Positions 46,021 through 54,328 of a stretch of DNA of 64,000 bases are shown here, in pieces. This DNA is from Bradyrhizobium sp. Gha. GTDB lineage: Bacteria; Pseudomonadota; Alphaproteobacteria; Rhizobiales; Xanthobacteraceae. The position numbers were made by a program, and so were the translations under genes. The stretch covers positions 180,870 to 244,869 of the forward strand of contig NZ_FOQM01000006.1 of NCBI RefSeq assembly GCF_900113735.1, in the 5' to 3' direction. Position 1 is the stretch's first letter. Each line of letters opens with the position of its first letter. The notes under the pieces are model-generated. The model did not search any database, was not told the DNA's origin, and worked only from the letters and a program-made list of their open reading frames with translations.

Positions 46021-46866
46021 CACTCCCTCGGCATCGCCGCCTTCGTCATCGCCGCGACCGCATTGTTCGGGACTGTCGGGGCCGACTATCTCGGCTACAC
46101 AGGGCGTGCCTTGCGCCAGCGCGCACCCTGGCTGATCGTGCTCGGTGTCTTTCTCACGCTCTGGGAGGTCGCAACCGCAAAATTCGCCTGGCTGCCGCTG
46201 CCGTTCTTTCCGCCGCCTCAGGCGATCATCGAGGTCTACACGGACGATCTGCCAAAGCTGCTCGACAGCGTCTTCGCCTCGGTCAAGCTCCAGCTCGGCG
46301 GTTACATCATCGGCGCCACGGTCGGCTTCCTGACCGGCGTCTCGATCGGCTGGTCGCGCGCCGTCGGCTATTGGTTGCATCCCGTGCTGCGCTTCATCGG
46401 CCCGCTGCCGGCGACGGCCTGGCTGCCGATCGCGTTCTTCACGTTCCCCTCAAGCTGGAGCGCCTCGACTTTCCTGATCGCGCTCGCGACCGGCTTCCCG
46501 GTTACGGTGCTGACCTGGTCCGGCGTCGCGAGCGTCAGCGGCGCCTATTACGACGTTGCGCGCACGCTGGGCGCCAAGCCGTCTTTCCTGGTGCTGAAGG
46601 TGGCGATTCCCGCTGCACTCCCGCACGTCTTCGTCGGCCTGTTCATGGGGCTCGGTGCCTCCTTTGCCCTGCTCGTCATCGCCGAGATGATCGGCGTCAA
46701 GGCGGGTCTCGGCTGGTATCTGCAATGGGCGCAGGGCTGGGCGGCCTACGCCAACATGTATGCCGCGCTGATCGTGATGTCGTTGCTCTGCTCCGGCGCG
46801 ATCACGCTGCTGTTTGCCGTCCGCGACCGCCTGCTGGTCTGGCAGAAGGGGACCGTGAAATGGTAG
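45958..46866 (+). CDS. Sulfonate-type ABC importer permease (N-terminus apparently frameshifted)
   Basis: The intact frame gives 302 residues from GTG 45958, with about six membrane helices and the coupling loop SVSGAYYDVARTLGAKPSFL, as in SsuC/TauC. The first 25 residues (GFRRGRGRQRRLDRLSRTH) are Arg-rich and look like an out-of-frame reading; the natural N-terminus appears in the other frame from ATG 45884. From THSLGIAAFVIAATALFG onward the protein is normal. Its stop overlaps the ATPase start. Function may be reduced or lost if the shift is real. Confidence 0.8.
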   Translation: MATGFRRGRGRQRRLDRLSRTHSLGIAAFVIAATALFGTVGADYLGYTGRALRQRAPWLIVLGVFLTLWEVATAKFAWLPLPFFPPPQAIIEVYTDDLPKLLDSVFASVKLQLGGYIIGATVGFLTGVSIGWSRAVGYWLHPVLRFIGPLPATAWLPIAFFTFPSSWSASTFLIALATGFPVTVLTWSGVASVSGAYYDVARTLGAKPSFLVLKVAIPAALPHVFVGLFMGLGASFALLVIAEMIGVKAGLGWYLQWAQGWAAYANMYAALIVMSLLCSGAITLLFAVRDRLLVWQKGTVKW

Positions 46867-47654
46867 CCGCGCTGGCCGAAGTGGCCACACATCACGCTGC
46901 CGGCGCGGCGCTCGACATCGAGCAGGTCAGCCATGCCTTCGACATCGATGGCGCCGAACTCCCCGTTCTCAGCGATGTCAGCATCGCGGTCGAGCCCGGC
47001 GAGTTCGTCGCGCTGCTCGGCCCCTCCGGCTGCGGCAAGTCGACCTTGCTGCGGCTGGTCGCCGGTCTCGACAAGCCCAAGGCGGGCTCCTTGCGCGAAG
47101 ACGAGATCCGCATTGTCAGGCCGCATCCGTCACGCGTGGTCGTATTCCAGGACCCGACACTGTTTCCCTGGCGCACGGTCTGGGACAATGTCGCGCTCGG
47201 GCTGGAGGCGCAGGGCATCCTGAAGAGCCAGCGCCAGCGCGTCGACGATGCGCTCGACCTCGTCGGGTTGTCGTCGTTCCGCAACGCCTATCCGCAGCAG
47301 CTCTCCGGCGGCATGGCGCAGCGCGTGGCGCTGGCGCGCGCGCTGGTCAACGATCCCAAGATCCTCGTTCTCGACGAGCCGCTGGGCAAGCTCGACTCGC
47401 TCACCCGCATCACGATGCAGGCCGAGCTGGTGTCGCTGTGGCAGCGCAAGGGCTTTACAACGCTTCTCGTCACGCATGATGCCGAGGAGGCGTTGGTGCT
47501 CGCCAACCGCGTCATCGTCTTCAGCGAGCGTCCCGCGCGGGTGAAGGCCGATATCCGGGTCGACCGGCCCTATCCGCGTCATCGCGGCGATCCGTATCTC
47601 GCCGATCTGCGCCGCCAGATTCTTGGCCTGTTGGGGTTGGACGCCACATGGTGA
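46860..47654 (+). CDS. Sulfonate-type ABC importer ATP-binding protein
   Basis: 264 residues, SsuB/TauB group. Walker A GPSGCGKSTLLRLVAG, Q-loop FQDPTLFPWRTVWDNV, signature LSGGMAQRVALARALV (M for Q), and Walker B ILVLDEPLGKLDSLTR. Start ATG 46860 overlaps the permease stop (ATGGTAG), and the stop overlaps the start of the acyl-CoA dehydrogenase-like gene, so translation is coupled throughout. Confidence 0.92.
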   Translation: MVAALAEVATHHAAGAALDIEQVSHAFDIDGAELPVLSDVSIAVEPGEFVALLGPSGCGKSTLLRLVAGLDKPKAGSLREDEIRIVRPHPSRVVVFQDPTLFPWRTVWDNVALGLEAQGILKSQRQRVDDALDLVGLSSFRNAYPQQLSGGMAQRVALARALVNDPKILVLDEPLGKLDSLTRITMQAELVSLWQRKGFTTLLVTHDAEEALVLANRVIVFSERPARVKADIRVDRPYPRHRGDPYLADLRRQILGLLGLDATW

Positions 47655-48820
47655 CTTCTGTAGCTCGAGGACGGATGGCGCATGGCGAGCCGGATTATAT
47701 CGCGCGCGCCGAGGCGCTGGCGCCGCGCTTCGCCGCGCGGGCGGCCGAGCATGATCGCGCCGGCAGCTTTCCATTCGAGAACTTTCGTGAGCTGTCCGAA
47801 GCGGGCCTGCTCTCGCTGACGGTCCCGGCCGCTGTCGGCGGGGCCGGCGCGGGCGCACGATATACCGCGCGTGTCCTCGGCATCATCGGCAAGGCCGATC
47901 CGTCGACGGCGCTGGTACTGTCGATGCATTACATCAACCATCTGGTGATGGCGCGGAGTCCGACCTGGCCGGCGCGGCTGTCGCGCAAGCTCGCGCGCGA
48001 GAGCGTCGAGGGCCTCGCGCTCATCAACGCACTCCGCGTTGAGCCCGAGCTCGGTTCGCCGTCACGCGGCGGTCTGCCGGCGACGATCGCGCGCCGCACC
48101 GAGACCGGCTGGCGTCTTTCCGGCCACAAGATCTATTCGACGGGCGCGCCGATCCTGAAATGGTATCTGGTCTGGGCCCGGACGGACGATGCCGAGCCGC
48201 GCGTGGGCCAGTTCTTGGTTCCGGCCGGTTTGCCGGGCACGCGCATCGTCGAGACGTGGGATCATCACGGCCTGCGCGCCAGCGGCAGCCACGACGTCAT
48301 CTTCGACGACGTGGTGATCCCGCTCGACGCCGAGGTCGATGTCCGCAAGCCCGCCGACTGGCGTGCGCCCGATGTCGCCCAGGCGACCGTGCACACGGTC
48401 TTCGTCGCCGCAATCTATGACGGTGTGGCCCGCGCAGCGCGCGACTGGTTCGTCCAGTTCCTCAAGCAACGCGTTCCCGCGAACCTCGGCGCGCCACTTG
48501 CAACCCTGCCGCGCGCGCAGGAGATCCTCGGCGCCATCGAGGCCAGGCTCGCGGTCAATGCACGGCTGCTGGATACGTTCGCCCGCGACTTCGACGACGG
48601 TGTCGATCTCTCCGCCGCCGAATCCAACGTCGTCAAGCTGACCGTGACCAACAATGCGCTCGCCGTGGTCGAGGACGCCTTGTCGCTGAGCGGCAATCAC
48701 GGTCTCAGCCGCGCCAATCCGCTGGAGCGGCACTATCGCGATGTCCTGTGCGGACGCGTGCATACGCCGCAGGACGACGCCACGCGCAGCGGGCTCGGCC
48801 GTGCCGCGTTGGGACTTTAG
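47648..48820 (+). CDS. Acyl-CoA dehydrogenase-fold flavin enzyme (SfnB/DszC-like)
   Basis: 390 residues of the acyl-CoA dehydrogenase/flavin monooxygenase fold: N-terminal helical domain (FRELSEAGLLSLTVPAAVGG), beta domain (GWRLSGHKIYSTGAPILKWY) and C-terminal helices with LSLSGNHGLSRANPLERHYR. In the sulfur-scavenging context the closest role is that of SfnB or DszC-like enzymes, which act on organosulfur compounds with reduced flavin. It is encoded directly after the ATPase with a seven-base overlap. Confidence 0.85.
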   Translation: MVTSVARGRMAHGEPDYIARAEALAPRFAARAAEHDRAGSFPFENFRELSEAGLLSLTVPAAVGGAGAGARYTARVLGIIGKADPSTALVLSMHYINHLVMARSPTWPARLSRKLARESVEGLALINALRVEPELGSPSRGGLPATIARRTETGWRLSGHKIYSTGAPILKWYLVWARTDDAEPRVGQFLVPAGLPGTRIVETWDHHGLRASGSHDVIFDDVVIPLDAEVDVRKPADWRAPDVAQATVHTVFVAAIYDGVARAARDWFVQFLKQRVPANLGAPLATLPRAQEILGAIEARLAVNARLLDTFARDFDDGVDLSAAESNVVKLTVTNNALAVVEDALSLSGNHGLSRANPLERHYRDVLCGRVHTPQDDATRSGLGRAALGL

Positions 48821-48841
48821 GCAATCAACAGGGAGACCATC

Positions 48842-49936
48842 ATGTCGGTCGAGTTCATCGGCTTTATCGCCAACAGCAACGCTTCGGAGACCATCGTGCG
48901 TCAGGGGCCGATCCTCGATCCGCACTACATCGAGACGGTGGCGAAGGCGCATGAGCTCGCCGGTTTCGACCGCGCGCTGCTGGCGTTCCATTCGACCACG
49001 CCGGATGCGCTCCAGATCGCCCAGCACGTGCTGACCATCACGAAAGAGCTGAAGGTCATGATCGCGCAGCGGCCGGGCTTCACAGCGCCGACGCTGCTGG
49101 CGCGCCAGCTCGCCACGCTCGATCAACTCTATGGCGGCCGCGTCTCGCTGCACGTCATCACCGGCGGCAACGCCACCGAGCTGCGCCAGGACGGCAACAC
49201 GCTCGACGACAAGGACGAGCGCTACGCCCGCACCAGCGAATTCCTCGACGTTGTCAGGCTGGAATGGACCAGCGAGAAGCCGTTCAATTACAGCGGCAAG
49301 TATTACACCGTCGAGAACGGCTTCTCCCAGGTGAAGCCGCTCCAGAAGGGTGGCATCTACACCTTCGTCGGCGGCGGCTCGGATGCCGCGATCGAGGTGT
49401 CGGGCAAGCATGCCGATACGTTTGCGCTGTGGGGCGAATCCTATGCGCAGGTGCGCGACGTCACGGCCCGGGTCCGCGCGGCGGCCGCCAGGCACGGACG
49501 GCCGGCGCCACGCTTCAGCCTCTCGGTGCGGCCGATCCTGGCCGACACCGAGGAGGCCGCCTGGAAGAAGGCCGAGGCGATCCTCGAGCGTGCCACCGCG
49601 CTCCAGGACCAGACCGGCTATCGCCGGCCCAATCACGCCACCGAGGGCGCCAAGCGGTTGCTCGCGGCGGCGGAGCAGGGCCGACGCATCGACAAGCGGC
49701 TGTGGACCGAGATCGCCAAGCTCACCGGCGCCAACAGCAACACCACCGCGCTGGTCGGCACGCCCGACCAGGTCGCCGAGGTCTTCGCCGACTACTACGA
49801 TCTCGGCGTCAGTCACTTCCTGATCCGCGGCTTCGACCCGCTTCCCGATGCGATCGACTACGGCCGCGAGCTGATCCCGCTGACGCGCAGGCTGATCGCG
49901 GGCCGCGACCAGCAGCGGGGGATCGCGGCGGAATGA
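48842..49936 (+). CDS. LLM-class flavin-dependent monooxygenase (SsuD-like)
   Basis: 364 residues of the bacterial luciferase fold. FIGFIANSNASETIVRQGP, ALLAFHSTTPDALQIAQHVL, VSLHVITGGNATELRQDGN and RYARTSEFLDVVRLEWTSEK are typical of alkanesulfonate monooxygenases, which use FMNH2 and O2 to release sulfite from sulfonates. A reductase (SsuE-like) is not in the window. GGGAGA lies upstream of the ATG. Its stop overlaps the next binding-protein start. Confidence 0.9.
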   Translation: MSVEFIGFIANSNASETIVRQGPILDPHYIETVAKAHELAGFDRALLAFHSTTPDALQIAQHVLTITKELKVMIAQRPGFTAPTLLARQLATLDQLYGGRVSLHVITGGNATELRQDGNTLDDKDERYARTSEFLDVVRLEWTSEKPFNYSGKYYTVENGFSQVKPLQKGGIYTFVGGGSDAAIEVSGKHADTFALWGESYAQVRDVTARVRAAAARHGRPAPRFSLSVRPILADTEEAAWKKAEAILERATALQDQTGYRRPNHATEGAKRLLAAAEQGRRIDKRLWTEIAKLTGANSNTTALVGTPDQVAEVFADYYDLGVSHFLIRGFDPLPDAIDYGRELIPLTRRLIAGRDQQRGIAAE

Positions 49937-50871
49937 TCCGGTTCATCGTTGCAGCAGCGCTCGCCTTTGCGGGCGCTGATCTCGTGCGCGCGCAGACGAC
50001 GCTGCGCGTCGGCGACCAGAAGGGCAATGCGCAGGCGGTGATGGAAGCCGCGGGCGTGCTCAAGGACGTCCCCTACAGGATCGAGTGGAAGGAGTTTCCT
50101 GCGGCAGCCCCACTGCTGGAGGCGCTGAGCGCCGGAGCGATCGAGACCGGGCTCGTGGGCGACGCGCCCTTCACTTTCGCTGCCGCGTCGGGCGCTCCGG
50201 TGAAGGCGATCGCCGCCATCCGGCAGACGGGCGAAGCGCTCGCGATTCTCGTGCCCGAGAATTCGCCGGTCAAAACCTTTACCGATCTCCGCGGCAAGAA
50301 GATTGCGACCGGCCGCGGCTCGATCGGACATCAGCTCATCCTCGCGGCGCTCGACAAGAACGGCTGGGATGCTCGAGACGTGGAGATCGCGTTCCTGGCG
50401 CCGTCGGATGCCAAGATCGCCTACACGCAAGGCGCGGTCGATGCATGGTCGACCTGGGAGCCCTATGTCAGCCAGGAGGAGGTGCTGTTCAAATCGCGTC
50501 GCATCATCACCTCGGAAGGCCTGACGCCGGGCCTCAGCTTCCAGGTGGCCCGGCCGGATGCGATCCGCGACAAACGTGCGGAGCTGACCGACTTCATCCG
50601 CCGCCTCACCGCGGCTCGCGCGTGGTCGCTCAACAATGTCGACGGCTACGCCGCGACCTGGGGCAAGCTGATGAACATCCCGACATCAGTCCCGCAAAAC
50701 TGGCTCTCGCGTGCAAAAATACGCATCGCGCCGATCGACGACGGCGTGGTGGCGGACGAGCAGAGCACGATCGATCTCTATCTCCGCTGGGGCCTGATCA
50801 AGCGGAAGCTGGATGCCGCCGAGATCGTGGACCGTTCGTTTGCGGATGCAATCGCGAAGGCGGAGTTGTAG
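49933..50871 (+). CDS. Sulfonate-type ABC substrate-binding protein (paralogue of 43346-44326)
   Basis: 312 residues. The signal peptide ends at LVRAQT. The mature part begins TLRVGDQKGNAQAVMEA and has EFPAAAPLLEALSAGAIETG and AWSTWEPYVSQEE, near-copies of motifs in the protein at 43346. Start ATG 49933 overlaps the monooxygenase stop (ATGA). Last gene of the operon. It most likely provides an alternative ligand specificity for the same permease. Confidence 0.9.
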   Translation: MIRFIVAAALAFAGADLVRAQTTLRVGDQKGNAQAVMEAAGVLKDVPYRIEWKEFPAAAPLLEALSAGAIETGLVGDAPFTFAAASGAPVKAIAAIRQTGEALAILVPENSPVKTFTDLRGKKIATGRGSIGHQLILAALDKNGWDARDVEIAFLAPSDAKIAYTQGAVDAWSTWEPYVSQEEVLFKSRRIITSEGLTPGLSFQVARPDAIRDKRAELTDFIRRLTAARAWSLNNVDGYAATWGKLMNIPTSVPQNWLSRAKIRIAPIDDGVVADEQSTIDLYLRWGLIKRKLDAAEIVDRSFADAIAKAEL

Positions 50872-50883
50872 TGGCCCTCCTGT

Positions 50884-51005
50884 GTCCCGGACGCGGTGCG
50901 GCGCGTAGCGCTGCTCCGCAGAGCCGGGACATGCCCCGTCGTGTGCTCGCGGTGAGACGGGCCCCGGCTCAGCAGCGCTCCACTGCGTGACACGCTGCTC
51001 GGGGC
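50884..51005. repeat. Compound palindromic intergenic repeat
   Basis: Two adjacent hairpins: GTCCCGG (50884-50890) with CCGGGAC (50924-50930), and GCCCCG-N4-AGCAGCG (50961-50977) with CGCTGCT-CGGGGC (50993-51005). They share words with the element after ilvC. The repeat fills most of the gap 50872-51196; the remainder carries the promoter area of the next gene and shows nothing else. Confidence 0.6.
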
Positions 51006-51196
51006 ACGAGAGCTCACGAGTCGCTCAAGCATCCGTGAAGCGAACGGAGCGCATTCCAACGCAGTCGGCTCCCGCGAAACGTTCCTTCTTCATTCCGGGC
51101 TCGCCACGACACCCGCATTGCTTTTTGCACCGCCTTCCTTGCGGCCGACTTCATCGCGTCAAAAATCATCCAGACGACCACATCGGGAGACCGGCC

Positions 51197-52042
51197 ATGG
51201 GCCTGCAAGAAACAAAAATCGAATCGCTTCCCTTCGTCACCGCTGAACTCAACTATCTCGCGCCAGTCTCGGGCAAGCCGCGCACCTACGCTTTCGATCC
51301 GCCGCCGGGCGAGCCCAAGAGCACATCTCTTCCGGAGCCGCATCGGGTGCCGATCTTCGACGCGCGGCTGATCGCCGGGAGCTTCTCGCTCGATCGCGAG
51401 GGCTTTGCGCTGGTGCGCCATCCGACGTCTGTGAAAGACTTTTACAACGACGAGGAAATTCGCGCGGTCTACTATCCCGCCGTCGAGGCTTTCCTGCGCG
51501 CGATCCTGAAGGCCGATCGCGTCGTCATCTTCGATCATACCGTGCGCAAGCGCGTCGAGGGCGCTCCTGATATTCGCGAAGGCGGCCCGCGTCAGCCGGC
51601 AACCCGGGTCCATGTCGATCAGACCATCGTGTCCGGAGCAAACCGCGTGCGCGAGCATCTGCCTGACGAGGCCGATGAGCTGCTCAAGGGCCGCGTTCAG
51701 GTGATCAATCTGTGGCGGCCGATCCGCGGCCCATTGCGGGATTCACCGCTCGCGGTCGCCGATGGCACGACTGTTGCGCCCGAGGATCTCGTCGCCTCCG
51801 ACTTGATCTATCCCAATCGCCGCGGCGAGACTTATTCGGTGAAATACAATCCCAATCACCGCTGGTTCTATTTCCCCGAGATGACGGCCGACGAAGCGCT
51901 GCTGCTGAAATGCTATGATTCCGCAACGGACGGCCGCACGCGCTTTGGGCCGCACACGGCCTTCGTCGATCCGACCTCGCCGCCAGATGCTGCGCCGCGC
52001 GAGAGCATCGAGGTGCGGACGCTGGTTTTTCACAAGCAGTAA
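51197..52042 (+). CDS. CmcJ/NvfI-family oxidoreductase
   Basis: 281 residues. The family contains CmcJ of cephamycin biosynthesis and fungal NvfI-type oxygenases. Conserved elements are VVIFDHTVRKRVEG, ATRVHVDQTIVSGANRVREH (a His-Asp pair suitable for iron), VQVINLWRPIRGPLRDSPLA and PNHRWFYFPEMTADEALLLK. It is probably an Fe(II)/2-oxoglutarate-type hydroxylase with unknown substrate. ATG 51197 is used; the frame is open further upstream into the repeat, which is not coding. A single gene with no biosynthetic cluster around it. Confidence 0.85.
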   Translation: MGLQETKIESLPFVTAELNYLAPVSGKPRTYAFDPPPGEPKSTSLPEPHRVPIFDARLIAGSFSLDREGFALVRHPTSVKDFYNDEEIRAVYYPAVEAFLRAILKADRVVIFDHTVRKRVEGAPDIREGGPRQPATRVHVDQTIVSGANRVREHLPDEADELLKGRVQVINLWRPIRGPLRDSPLAVADGTTVAPEDLVASDLIYPNRRGETYSVKYNPNHRWFYFPEMTADEALLLKCYDSATDGRTRFGPHTAFVDPTSPPDAAPRESIEVRTLVFHKQ

Positions 52043-52145
52043 CAATGTGTGATGGACCCGCCGGGCATCGCCCGGCGACGTTCTCGGAACCATCCGGAAC
52101 CGGCCAACGTTGCCGCATCGGGCAGAGCCAACCCGGAGCGGTGCC

Positions 52146-52460
52146 GTGCGAGCGCAGCCGAGCTTGTTGTTTTGTCTGACCAGTTTCTCGCTTTTTGCAT
52201 TTTCCGTCGCCCACGCTGAAAGCGGACTTGCCTCTTACTATGGATATGGAAAGGCCGCGAAAAACGGCGAGTTGACTTGCGCGCACCGGACGCGCCCGTT
52301 CGGCAGCGTTCTCAGGGTGTCCTACAGCGGGCGGACGATTCAATGCCGCGTCAATGATCGCGGCCCCTTCATCCGCGGCCGCATCGTCGATCTCTCGGTG
52401 CCTGCCGCCCGCGCGCTCGGCATGATGAGCGCAGGCGTGGTGCGCGTCTCGGTGGAATAG
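52146..52460 (+). CDS. Short RlpA-type double-psi beta-barrel protein
   Basis: 104 residues. The signal peptide (SLLFCLTSFSLFAFSVAHAE) has no lipobox Cys, followed directly by the DPBB domain: SGLASYYGYGKAAKNGELTC, AHRTRPFGSVLRV and RVNDRGPFIRGRIVDLSV. The catalytic-type His and Asp are retained. GTG 52146 is chosen because GGAG lies upstream and it starts a good signal peptide. It is shorter than the lipoprotein RlpA at 31905. Confidence 0.85.
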   Translation: MRAQPSLLFCLTSFSLFAFSVAHAESGLASYYGYGKAAKNGELTCAHRTRPFGSVLRVSYSGRTIQCRVNDRGPFIRGRIVDLSVPAARALGMMSAGVVRVSVE

Positions 52461-52505
52461 CCCTGGCTTCGGGCTATAGTGCCCTCCAAAGCAACGGGGG
52501 GCGCC

Positions 52506-53675
52506 ATGGCCAGGATCAGGATCGGACTCGTCGGCTGCGGCTTCGTGTCGGAGCTGCACATGTATGCGTTCCGGCGTGTCTATGGCGTGGACGTCGAGGT
52601 TGCGGCGGTCGCCGCGCGCGGCGACCATGTCGTTTCATTTGCCGCCCGTCACAACATCGCGCGCGTCTATCGCAGCTTTGCGGAGCTGATTGCGGACCGC
52701 GCACTCGATGTCGTCGACATCTGCACGCCGCCAAATCTGCATGCCGAGATGATCGTCGCGGCCATGCAGGCCGGCAAGCATGTCATCTGTGAAAAGCCTT
52801 TCGCCGGCTATTTCGGCCGGGACGGCGACAAGCAGCCGATCGGCAAGCACGTGCCAAAGGCGCTGATGTATGAACGCCTGATGGCGGAGATGAACGCAAC
52901 GCGTGCCGCGATCGAGCGTACCGGAAAACTGTTCATGTATGCCGAGGACTGGATCTATGCGCCGGCGGTCACCAAGACAGCTGAAATCATCAAGGCGACG
53001 AAAGACAAAATCCTGTTCATGAAGGGTGAGGAGAGTCATTCCGGCTCGCACGCCGCGCATGCCGCGCAATGGGCGATGACCGGCGGCGGCTCGCTGATCC
53101 GGATGGGCTGCCATCCGCTCTCTGCCGTGCTCTATCTCAAGCAGGTCGAGGCGCGCGCGCGAGGGGAGAAAATTCACGTCGCCAGCGTCACCGCCGATGT
53201 CGGCAACGTCACGGCCATCCTCGAGCCGGAGGAGCGCACCTACATCAAGGCCAATCCGGATGATGTCGAGGATTGGGGCACGTTGACGGCGACATTTTCC
53301 GACGGCACCAAGGCCACCGTGCTCTCCGGCGACATGATCATGGGCGGGGTGCGCAACCTGATCGAGACCTATACGTCCGGCGGCTCGTTGTTCGCCAACA
53401 TCACGCCGAACAATCATCTGATGAGCTACCAGACCTCCGAGGAGAAGCTCGCCTCCGTCTACATCACCGAAAAAGTCGACCGCAAAACCGGATGGCAATA
53501 TGTCTGCCTGGAGGAGGAATGGACGCGCGGCTATCTCCAGGAGATCCAGGACTTCATGGAATGCGCCGCGACCGGACGCCAGCCGCTGTCGGATCTCGCG
53601 CTTGCCTATGACACCATCAAGGTCAACTATGCCGGCTATTGGGCCGCAGAAGAGGGGCGGCGCGTGGTGTTGTAG
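52506..53675 (+). CDS. Gfo/Idh/MocA-family oxidoreductase
   Basis: 389 residues. The N-terminal Rossmann domain starts RIGLVGCGFVSELHMYAF, and the family EKP motif is in HVICEKPFAGYFG; the C-terminal alpha/beta domain follows with GGGSLIRMGCHPLSAVLY. It probably uses NAD(P) to oxidise or reduce a sugar or cyclitol. An insertion around residues 105-125 (DGDKQPIGKHVPKALMYERL) is longer than usual. The gene stands alone, followed by a repeat. Confidence 0.9.
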   Translation: MARIRIGLVGCGFVSELHMYAFRRVYGVDVEVAAVAARGDHVVSFAARHNIARVYRSFAELIADRALDVVDICTPPNLHAEMIVAAMQAGKHVICEKPFAGYFGRDGDKQPIGKHVPKALMYERLMAEMNATRAAIERTGKLFMYAEDWIYAPAVTKTAEIIKATKDKILFMKGEESHSGSHAAHAAQWAMTGGGSLIRMGCHPLSAVLYLKQVEARARGEKIHVASVTADVGNVTAILEPEERTYIKANPDDVEDWGTLTATFSDGTKATVLSGDMIMGGVRNLIETYTSGGSLFANITPNNHLMSYQTSEEKLASVYITEKVDRKTGWQYVCLEEEWTRGYLQEIQDFMECAATGRQPLSDLALAYDTIKVNYAGYWAAEEGRRVVL

Positions 53676-53699
53676 AAGAAGCCAAATTGCTCCGAGCTC

Positions 53700-53747
53700 G
53701 CCGCTAACGCTTGCGGCGTGAGCCACCCTCTCCGTCAAAGGGAGAGG
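53700..53747. repeat. Fragment of the CCCTCTCC intergenic repeat
   Basis: GCCGC/GCGGC and CCTCTCC (53727-53733) with GGAGAGG (53741-53747) form two small hairpins after the oxidoreductase gene, with words shared with the 30645 element. Confidence 0.45.
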
Positions 53748-53760
53748 AAAAGTGCGAGCA

Positions 53761-53847
53761 CTACCAGGCTCCGACAGCCATCATCACCGCGATGGTCAGG
53801 CAAGACAGACAGGCAATCGACGCAGCATAGACCTCTGGCGTATTCAA
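53761..53847 (-). CDS. Small single-span membrane protein (28 residues, TTG start)
   Basis: TTG AAT ACG CCA GAG ... TAG encodes MNTPEVYAASIACLSCLTIA and then VMMAVGAW, one transmembrane helix with two Cys residues. GAGGAGG lies five bases upstream of the TTG, a nearly perfect ribosome binding site. Comparable in size and style to the 28-residue protein at 32781. Confidence 0.5.
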   Translation of the reverse strand: MNTPEVYAASIACLSCLTIAVMMAVGAW

Positions 53848-53900
53848 CGTTGCCTCCTCAGATGGAGTGCGTTTCAAGACGTTGTTGACCGGCGACGAGA

Positions 53901-54080
53901 TTATTCCCGCGTGCGCTTCAATTCGGCTTCCTGTTGCGGATCGACCCCATCCGGGGCGGCGGGATCGTCGTCCGGCAGAAAGAGCTTGGGATGTTTGCCC
54001 GTGAGCAGAAGCTGCTTGCGCATTTCGGAAAGGCGGGCGCGGCAAAATTCCTTGTAAAGCAGTTCGAATATGGCGGGCAT
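53901..54080 (-). CDS. Small hypothetical protein (59 residues)
   Basis: Begins MPAIFELLYKEFCRARLSEM and continues RKQLLLTGKHPKLFLPDDDP, ending in an acidic/charged tail. ATG 54080 has GGGGGTG upstream. No signal peptide or motif. It reads as a soluble helical protein of unknown function. The following 54081-54328 stretch holds its promoter region and nothing else I can name. Confidence 0.6.
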   Translation of the reverse strand: MPAIFELLYKEFCRARLSEMRKQLLLTGKHPKLFLPDDDPAAPDGVDPQQEAELKRTRE

Positions 54081-54328
54081 CGTCACCCCCATCTCTGGAA
54101 TTCGCGTTTCTGAAGATGTCTGATCCGCGCTGGACGGCTTCGAAATGCGGAGCCGGTTTGCCGTTTGTGCCAACACCAGGCGCGATTGGCTGATCGGCTT
54201 ATACGTACGAAACGAGGCGGGTGCCAGTTATCCAGTTCACACTCTGGGAAGCTTTTGTTTCAAAAAGACTTTATGTCGCACCGAGCGTGAGTTGCTGGTG
54301 GTCGAAGATCCCACTTCAGCGCGAAGCT

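Noticed and set aside
51762..51778. TGGCACG-N4-TTGCG resembling a sigma54 -24/-12 element
   Set aside because: It lies inside the CmcJ-like coding region, far from the next gene start, and the -12 element is imperfect; chance is likelier.
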